A stretch of 32,214 bases of DNA from Alphaproteobacteria bacterium (GTDB lineage: Bacteria; Pseudomonadota; Alphaproteobacteria; Puniceispirillales; Puniceispirillaceae): NCBI GenBank assembly GCA_012269555.1, contig JAAXKA010000007.1:18101-50314 (forward strand). The letters are read 5' to 3'. Position 1 is the stretch's first letter. Every line of letters begins with the position of its first letter. Under the pieces are notes generated by a model. The model saw nothing but the letters and a program-made list of their open reading frames with translations, was not told the origin of the DNA and did not search any database. This document shows positions 27,109-32,214 of this stretch, one piece after another. The position numbers and the translations under genes were made by a program.

Positions 27109-27947
27109 TATTTTATCCCCTCTAATGCACGTTCAAGGACTACTTTTGCAAGATGCTTTTTGACCTCTGGACCTGCGTTCATATCTCCCTCAAATTGTAT
27201 ATCTTCAACTGCGGACTGTGCATTTTCTATTATACTCTGTGAAAAAATCGAGTTGCCAGAAAGTACTTTTTCTATGGATGCGATACGAAGCGCTTTTTCT
27301 GCGACTCCAAAAAAGGCAACTCTGACTGTTAAATCTTGATCTTGCGCTATGCAAACACCTGCCATTGCGTAGTCACCATGACGTCTTGCTATTTCATGAA
27401 AACCAAATTTTTGCTTCGGCTGTGCTTTTGGCAAAATAATTTTGGTGATCAACTCATTAGAGGAACAAGCAGTTTCGTAAACCCCTTTAAAAAATTTATT
27501 TGCAGGTTCTTCTCTAATACCTTTATTTGAAGAAACTTCTACTTTTCCATCTAACGCAAGTAAAACAGCTGGTAACTCGGCCGCAGGGTCTGACAAGCCA
27601 ATTGAACCGCCAATTGTTCCTCGATTACGGATTGCTGGGTGTGCAATATGCGGAATTACCATGGTAATTAATGGACAAAATTTTTGAATAACATCACTAT
27701 CCTGTAATTCACGATATCGAACCATAGCGCCAATCTCTATTGCCTTCGGAGTTTCGGTGATTAGAGAGAGTTCAGAAACACCTGATATGTCAACGATAGT
27801 TTTAGGTGTTGCCATCCTGAAATTCATCATTGGCATAAGGCTTTGCCCGCCAGCTAAAAGTTGACACTCTAATTCATCTTTTTCTAGCAATGACAAAATA
27901 CCTAGAATAGAATTTGGTTTTTCATAACTAAAATCAGGCGCTTTCAT
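27108..27947 (-). CDS. Molybdenum hydroxylase FAD-binding medium subunit
   Basis: FAD subunit passing electrons from the iron-sulfur centres to the final acceptor. It has the two conserved FAD segments of the CoxM type: AGGQSLMPMMNFR near residue 35 and RNRGTIGGSIGLSDPAAELP around 105-125. The 279-residue length is normal. First gene of the Mo-hydroxylase operon, divergent from the osmC-like gene with a 118-bp gap where both promoters must lie. I see no clear consensus promoter there. Confidence 0.95.
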   Translation of the reverse strand: MKAPDFSYEKPNSILGILSLLEKDELECQLLAGGQSLMPMMNFRMATPKTIVDISGVSELSLITETPKAIEIGAMVRYRELQDSDVIQKFCPLITMVIPHIAHPAIRNRGTIGGSIGLSDPAAELPAVLLALDGKVEVSSNKGIREEPANKFFKGVYETACSSNELITKIILPKAQPKQKFGFHEIARRHGDYAMAGVCIAQDQDLTVRVAFFGVAEKALRIASIEKVLSGNSIFSQSIIENAQSAVEDIQFEGDMNAGPEVKKHLAKVVLERALEGIK

Positions 27948-28065
27948 TATAATTGTCCTATTTAAAATTTTCTTCTTTTAATCTTGCATTCTTTGCAGAT
28001 GACCATAACAATTATTAACGATTATCTATTTCTTCAAATTAGACAACCCCAAAATAGGATTTCCA

Positions 28066-28530
28066 ATGACAAATACGACCCAAAAATCTGAAGTAATTAT
28101 GTCAATGTCTGCAACTGGCGAAACACATGCTAGAACTAAAATTAATATTCGTGATGTAAGCTCTGTTATTGACGAACCAGAAGCAAGAGGTGGCACGAAT
28201 CAAGGCCTAACTCCAACAGAAACCTTAATGGCATCATTAATAGGGTGTACAAATGTTATTAGTAAGAGAATCGCCCACAAAATGGGCATCGAGTTGGGAG
28301 AAATGGATATTCAGCTCAGTGCCAAGTTTGACCGACGAGGGACAATGCTTGAAGAAGAAATAGATGTTCCTTTTTCAGAGGTCACAATGGATATTGAAAT
28401 CGACACTGACGCAACTGAGGAACAAATTAATATGTTAAAAATAGATTTAGCAAAATTTTGCCCAATAGCTAAAGTACTTCGTGGAAGTGGTGTGAATATT
28501 ATAGAAAATTGGATCATTAATCCTTTGTAG
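28066..28530 (+). CDS. OsmC-like thiol-dependent peroxidase family protein
   Basis: OsmC/Ohr fold protein that may reduce organic hydroperoxides or bind reactive metabolites. Both conserved cysteines are present: C61 in SLIGCTNVI and C132 in KFCPIAKVL. GGTNQGLTPTETLMASL is a family signature. AGGA lies before the ATG. It begins a plus-strand run with a peroxiredoxin-like gene, a cyclase-family hydrolase and a glutathione transferase, which suggests protection against products of oxygenase chemistry; that link is inference. Confidence 0.9.
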   Translation: MTNTTQKSEVIMSMSATGETHARTKINIRDVSSVIDEPEARGGTNQGLTPTETLMASLIGCTNVISKRIAHKMGIELGEMDIQLSAKFDRRGTMLEEEIDVPFSEVTMDIEIDTDATEEQINMLKIDLAKFCPIAKVLRGSGVNIIENWIINPL

Positions 28531-28585
28531 AAGCAAATTATTATTTTAAATCTGAGTTAATACCCATTAAAAAAAAGGAATTTCT

Positions 28586-29110
28586 ATGACACATACATTG
28601 ATACCAGATACTGCAGCACCAGAATTATCATTACCTTTAGTGGGAGGCGGAAGATGGGTTTTGTCTGAACAAAACCCAAAACACTTTACAATGGTAATTT
28701 TTTATCGTGGGCTTCATTGTCCAGTATGTAAAAATTATCTTGGCACACTAAATTCAATGATGGAAAAAGTCTCAGATTTAGGGTTTTCAGTAGTTGTTGC
28801 TTCAATGGACTCGAACGAACGTGCCGAACAATCCAAATCTGAATGGGGTCTTGATAAAATTAACGTTGCTTATGGATTAGACATTGAAACAGCAAAAAAA
28901 TGGGGCTTGTATATTTCAACTTCAATAAAAGAGGCAGAGAATGACATCTTTTGTGAACCTGGATTAATGTGGATACGCCCAGATGGTAGACTTTATCTAA
29001 TCGATATTGGAAATATGCCTTGGGCAAGACCTGATTTAGAGACTTTAATGCCAAAGGCAAAATTCGCAGTTGAGAACGATTATCCTGCACGAGGCACAAG
29101 CAATCTTTAA
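28586..29110 (+). CDS. Peroxiredoxin-like (AhpC/TSA, redoxin) protein with CPVC motif
   Basis: Thioredoxin-fold protein with the redox motif HCPVC (C45, C48) in IFYRGLHCPVCKNYLG. Classical peroxiredoxins have a single peroxidatic Cys in a PxxxTxxC motif, so this is the redoxin-like branch whose members are often annotated peroxiredoxin-like. Its activity is not established by sequence. Well placed AAGGAA precedes the ATG. It lies 55 bp after the OsmC-like gene; the pair may handle hydroperoxides or thiol adducts. Confidence 0.85.
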   Translation: MTHTLIPDTAAPELSLPLVGGGRWVLSEQNPKHFTMVIFYRGLHCPVCKNYLGTLNSMMEKVSDLGFSVVVASMDSNERAEQSKSEWGLDKINVAYGLDIETAKKWGLYISTSIKEAENDIFCEPGLMWIRPDGRLYLIDIGNMPWARPDLETLMPKAKFAVENDYPARGTSNL

Positions 29111-29149
29111 TTTCTAATTTATTTTTTAATTAAAAAAAGGAGCAATTTA

Positions 29150-30106
29150 ATGGCAAAGTTCACCAGACAACATATCTACGATACAGCAAAAGAACTCTCA
29201 AACTGGGGACGTTGGGGCGAAAACGACCAACTGGGTACATTAAATAATATTACACCGGAGGATATTGTTAACGCTGCAAAGCTTATAAAAAAGGGAAAAG
29301 TTTTTGCATTAGGACTTGATTTAAAAGAAAAAATTCAGTCTGGTCTTTTTGGTGGTAGGTGGAATATGATACACCAAATGCTTGCCACAGGCACAGATGC
29401 AGTTGCTGGAGTACAAGACTCTGATGGAAAAACCTTTTTAAGGTACGCTGATGATGCAATAAATCTTCCTTGTCAGGGATCCACCCAGTGGGATGCGCTT
29501 TGCCATATTTTTTTAGATGATAAAATGTATAACGGATATCCTGCTACAGATGTCACTATTCATGGTTCAAGCAATCTTGGAATTGAACATGTCAGGGACA
29601 AAATGGCCGGCAGAGGAGTTCTTTTAGATATAGCTCGATTTAAAGGCGTCGATAGCTTAGAAGATGGCTATCCTATAACCAACAAAGACCTTGATGATTG
29701 CGCAACTTCCCAAAATGTTCAGATAAAGAAGGGGGATTTTGTAATTGTAAGAACAGGGCATCAAGAACGTTGCCTTGCCAAGAAGGATTGGACTGGTTAT
29801 GCAGGCGGAGATGCCCCAGGTCTGGCGTTTGAAACAGCCCATTGGATCAAAAATCATGATATTGCAGCAATATGCGCTGATACCTGGGGATGTGAAGTAC
29901 GACCAAATGAAACAGATGAGGCAAACCAGCCATGGCACTGGGTTGTGATACCAGCAATTGGTATATCAATGGGAGAAATTTTTTATCTCAAAGAATTGGC
30001 AGAAGATTGTGACCAAGACAAAGTATACGAATTTTTCTTTAATGCTCCACCTCTACATATCCCAGGAGCTGCTGGTTCACCAATAAATCCTCAAGCAATA
30101 AAATAA
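29150..30106 (+). CDS. Cyclase-family (kynurenine formamidase-like) metal hydrolase
   Basis: Member of the cyclase/formamidase fold (PF04199 type), 318 residues. It begins with a family-typical segment GRWGENDQLGTLNNITPEDI. The metal-binding region reads STQWDALCH (111-119), retaining the Asp and His but not the exact HxGTHxDxPxH of kynurenine formamidase. Such proteins hydrolyse amides, lactones or formamides; here a ring-opened or formyl intermediate is plausible. AAGGAG precedes the ATG. The stop overlaps the GST start as TAATG, so the two gene products are probably made together. Confidence 0.88.
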   Translation: MAKFTRQHIYDTAKELSNWGRWGENDQLGTLNNITPEDIVNAAKLIKKGKVFALGLDLKEKIQSGLFGGRWNMIHQMLATGTDAVAGVQDSDGKTFLRYADDAINLPCQGSTQWDALCHIFLDDKMYNGYPATDVTIHGSSNLGIEHVRDKMAGRGVLLDIARFKGVDSLEDGYPITNKDLDDCATSQNVQIKKGDFVIVRTGHQERCLAKKDWTGYAGGDAPGLAFETAHWIKNHDIAAICADTWGCEVRPNETDEANQPWHWVVIPAIGISMGEIFYLKELAEDCDQDKVYEFFFNAPPLHIPGAAGSPINPQAIK

Positions 30107-30741
30107 TGCTTAAACTATGGGGAAGAAAAACGTCTTCCAATGTCCAAAAAATATTATGGGCATTGGAAGAACTAGGGCAGCCATATGAGCATGAAATCGT
30201 AGGTGGAATTTATGGTGGAAAAGATAAAAAGGAATACGCTTCAAAAACACCAACCAAATTAGTTCCTGTGCTAGAAGATGGCGATATTGCGCTCTGGGAA
30301 AGTCACTCTATTTTACGTTATCTGGCAAAAAAATTTCCTGAATCAAGCATTGGAATAAAAGACATGCGTAAAGAAGCAGAAATTAATTGCTGGATAGATT
30401 TTAGCAGTAGCGCATTTCAACCTGCTGTTATTGGTTTATTTTGGGAATTAGTTCGCACGCCATCAAAACAGCGTTCAAAAGAGAATGAAGAAAAACAATA
30501 TAAAGCGTTAATATCCGCATCTATGATAGTGAGCAAACAATTAGAAAATAGAGATTTTTTACTTGGAAATTTCACTATAGCAGATATTGCTCTAGGAACT
30601 CTAATGTATAGAATGAGAGATGTTGCTCCTGATTTGGCGGCAACAGAGCCGCTCAAAAGCTGGTATGACAAACTTCAAACACGACCAGGCTACACAAAGT
30701 TTGTTACTACAAGTTATGAAGAATTGCGTGCAAAAGACTGA
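30106..30741 (+). CDS. Glutathione S-transferase family protein
   Basis: GST with the N-terminal thioredoxin-like domain (KLWGRKTSSNVQKILWALEE) and a C-terminal all-helical domain. The SSN at residues 10-12 is where GSTs of this subgroup carry the thiol-activating residue, and KLVPVLEDGD and WESHSILRYLAKKFP form the glutathione site. The 211-residue length is normal. Translationally coupled to the cyclase-family gene, it may isomerise or conjugate a pathway intermediate, as maleylpyruvate-type isomerases do; this is inference. Confidence 0.93.
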   Translation: MLKLWGRKTSSNVQKILWALEELGQPYEHEIVGGIYGGKDKKEYASKTPTKLVPVLEDGDIALWESHSILRYLAKKFPESSIGIKDMRKEAEINCWIDFSSSAFQPAVIGLFWELVRTPSKQRSKENEEKQYKALISASMIVSKQLENRDFLLGNFTIADIALGTLMYRMRDVAPDLAATEPLKSWYDKLQTRPGYTKFVTTSYEELRAKD

Positions 30742-30753
30742 TAAATTTTGATT

Positions 30754-31944
30754 TTATATCACAATTGTAGCCGTAGTACTTACTATTTCATGTAAATTAG
30801 GATTGCGACTTCCATCTTCATTACCTCCTTCAGGATCCACAAAAATTGTGGCACCTAAATCACGCGCTCTATAATGAGCCCGAGCAGATGCTGCTACTCT
30901 TTCTTCAGAATAAGCGGCCAGTGCATCAGGAATATTTGAAAAGTTATCAAGCGACTTTGCGAGGCATAATGCATCACACGCAGCTTTAGTAACGCCCATT
31001 CCAACATGTGGACGCGCAACGCAAGCCGCATCTCCTACCAAACCAACATTGCCATACCCCATAATTGGTGAGTGATGATCATAAATTGGTGTAAAAAATG
31101 GCATTTCTGATTTTTCTAATATCTCAGCAAAATTTGCAGGTAGAATTCGATGAGCAGTTTCGGTGAAACGCTTCATCACATCATCTCGCACTAGAGGAGG
31201 TGGTATTGAAACAGAATAGTAATTTCCATTATTGTCTGTCAGCATATCTTTCAATTCATCCGCTTCAACCCCAATATACCAAACGAAATTATATCTTCGG
31301 CGCCCTTCTCTAAGGTCATTTCCAATGCCGGCTATTGGATAACCAATTATCTGGCTACCCGTGGGCACAAAAAAACCAAATGTTTTAAATACATCTGAGC
31401 GCACTTCCTCTGACAAATCAGACTCATTAGCCAATGCCCTCCATACAACATAACCAGAAGAGATTGACTTGACATTAGGTAACATCTGAGCCCGTATGTT
31501 AGAACCAAAACCATCTGCGCCAATTACCAGATCCGCCTCTATTTCTGTTTTATCATCCAAAATCGCAATTGCTTTATTTTGCTCCTGCCTATAACCAATA
31601 GCCGCTCTGCCTAAATGATGATGCTCATTAGGATGAGAGGCACGTAAAAGACTATGTATTCTATCCCAAGACGTAACTATTTGGGGAAACGGTAATCTGA
31701 GCAGCTCATTCCCGTTTTTATCATATGCTGTTCTATCCTTCACATAAACACCCAAATCATCGGTAGTAATGTCAATTGCTCTAAGTGCTTCTATTAACAC
31801 ATCATGTGTTACTATCCCTGCACCTCTACCTGATAATTCGATTTCAGTACGCTCAAAAACGTCTACCTGCCACCCAGACTTACGAAGAGCTGCTGCAGCA
31901 AATAAACCACCAATTGAACCACCACAAATAATAGCCTTTTTCAT
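30754..31944 (-). CDS. FAD-dependent aromatic monooxygenase, 2,6-dihydroxypyridine hydroxylase-like
   Basis: Single-component flavoprotein hydroxylase. The N-terminal Rossmann motif is CGGSIGGLFAAAAL, the DG motif is LVIGADGFGSNIRAQ and the GD motif is VGLVGDAACVARPHVGMGVT. The ARPHVGMGVTKA segment is what I associate with 2,6-dihydroxypyridine hydroxylases. I chose the ATG at 31944 (396 residues), with AAGGA five to six bases upstream; a longer frame from 31971 is less supported. It is convergent with the GST gene, 12 bp apart, at the end of the catabolic locus. The substrate is probably a hydroxylated aromatic or pyridine ring but is not proven. Confidence 0.87.
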   Translation of the reverse strand: MKKAIICGGSIGGLFAAAALRKSGWQVDVFERTEIELSGRGAGIVTHDVLIEALRAIDITTDDLGVYVKDRTAYDKNGNELLRLPFPQIVTSWDRIHSLLRASHPNEHHHLGRAAIGYRQEQNKAIAILDDKTEIEADLVIGADGFGSNIRAQMLPNVKSISSGYVVWRALANESDLSEEVRSDVFKTFGFFVPTGSQIIGYPIAGIGNDLREGRRRYNFVWYIGVEADELKDMLTDNNGNYYSVSIPPPLVRDDVMKRFTETAHRILPANFAEILEKSEMPFFTPIYDHHSPIMGYGNVGLVGDAACVARPHVGMGVTKAACDALCLAKSLDNFSNIPDALAAYSEERVAASARAHYRARDLGATIFVDPEGGNEDGSRNPNLHEIVSTTATIVI

Positions 31945-31971
31945 AATATTCCTTAAAGAAAGGTTATTCAT

Positions 31972-31989
31972 TAAACTTGAACAAGTTTA
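31972..31989. promoter_or_regulatory. 18-bp inverted repeat upstream of the FAD monooxygenase, candidate operator
   Basis: TAAACTTG, AA, CAAGTTTA: a perfect 8-bp inverted repeat about 28 bp before the FAD monooxygenase start. A further half-site CTTGTTC lies at 32024-32030. The rest of the 31972-32152 gap is AT-rich with no gene. Confidence 0.4.
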
Positions 31990-32110
31990 TTAAAGATATA
32001 GACTGATACAACAGATAATCTATCTTGTTCATAATTAAAATTCAAATCTGAATGTATCTCAAATCATAAAATTCCAGTTGTTTTATAAATTAGAATTTTA
32101 TTGAACTTTA

Positions 32111-32139
32111 TTGACAGCAACAGCACCTTAGAGTAGCAG
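32111..32139 (+). promoter_or_regulatory. Candidate tRNA-Cys promoter
   Basis: A perfect -35 TTGACA (32111-32116) and a weak -10 TAGCAG (32134-32139) at 17-bp spacing, ending 13 bp before the tRNA. The weak -10 keeps confidence low. Confidence 0.35.
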
Positions 32140-32152
32140 ATTATATTTAAAG

Positions 32153-32214
32153 GGCCCGGTGGCAGAGTGGTTATGCAGCGGTTTGCAAAACCGTGGACAT
32201 CGGTTCAATTCCGG
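32153..32214 (+). tRNA. tRNA-Cys (GCA), cut by the window edge
   Basis: The acceptor 5' strand GGCCCGG (32153-32159) is followed by a D arm, then an anticodon stem GCGGT/ACCGT enclosing loop TTGCAAA with anticodon GCA (32185-32187). The T arm begins CCGGTTCAATTCCGG-like and the window ends inside it. The 3' acceptor strand is off the edge. Confidence 0.95.

Noticed and set aside
24254..27947. Naming the three-subunit operon CO dehydrogenase (coxMSL)
   Set aside because: The diagnostic AYXCSFR loop is absent, so only the wider molybdenum hydroxylase family is supported.
1..32214. CRISPR array, transposase, integrase or phage genes
   Set aside because: I saw no regularly spaced repeats and no protein with such motifs in any frame; the tRNA-Cys at the edge has no integrase beside it within the window.

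Overview
This AT-rich window carries core genes typical of an alphaproteobacterium. The surE-pcm-nlpD, tatABC, scpAB, SPOR protein, argS and dgt neighbourhood, the pcm-like/tolC pair and the protein similarities all point that way. The low GC, tight spacing and many 1- to 8-base gene overlaps suit a streamlined, probably marine lineage, but I cannot place it more precisely from sequence alone.

Region 1 (1-11.9 kb, all minus strand) is housekeeping. In transcription order it holds dgt, argS, a SPOR-domain protein, scpA, scpB, a lone ABC ATPase, tatA, tatB, tatC, serS, surE, pcm and a LysM/LytM lipoprotein that runs off the left edge. Region 2 (12.0-13.2 kb, plus strand) has an ErpA-type Fe-S carrier and exonuclease III. 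Region 3 (13.4-21.8 kb, minus strand) has a pcm-like methyltransferase, a TolC-type outer membrane protein, valS and an IlvD/Edd dehydratase.

The most striking feature is valS. A 1712-bp segment is tandemly duplicated out of frame, so no single ORF encodes the expected 872-residue enzyme. Instead there is a 608-residue catalytic/editing part and an 834-residue part lacking the first 38 residues, joined by a TAATG stop-start. Three synonymous differences cluster within 34 bp at the junction. This is either a real recent duplication (reversible by recombination) or a strain-mixture assembly artefact.

Region 4 (21.9-31.9 kb) is an accessory catabolic locus. It has an LLM flavin monooxygenase divergent from a LysR regulator across a clean inverted repeat, a three-subunit molybdenum hydroxylase, and a plus-strand run of OsmC-like protein, CPVC peroxiredoxin-like protein, cyclase-family hydrolase and glutathione transferase. 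A convergent FAD monooxygenase resembling 2,6-dihydroxypyridine hydroxylase follows. The inferred role is hydroxylation, ring opening, hydrolysis and thiol-dependent handling of an unidentified, possibly N-heteroaromatic, compound. A tRNA-Cys gene starts at the right edge and is cut by it.
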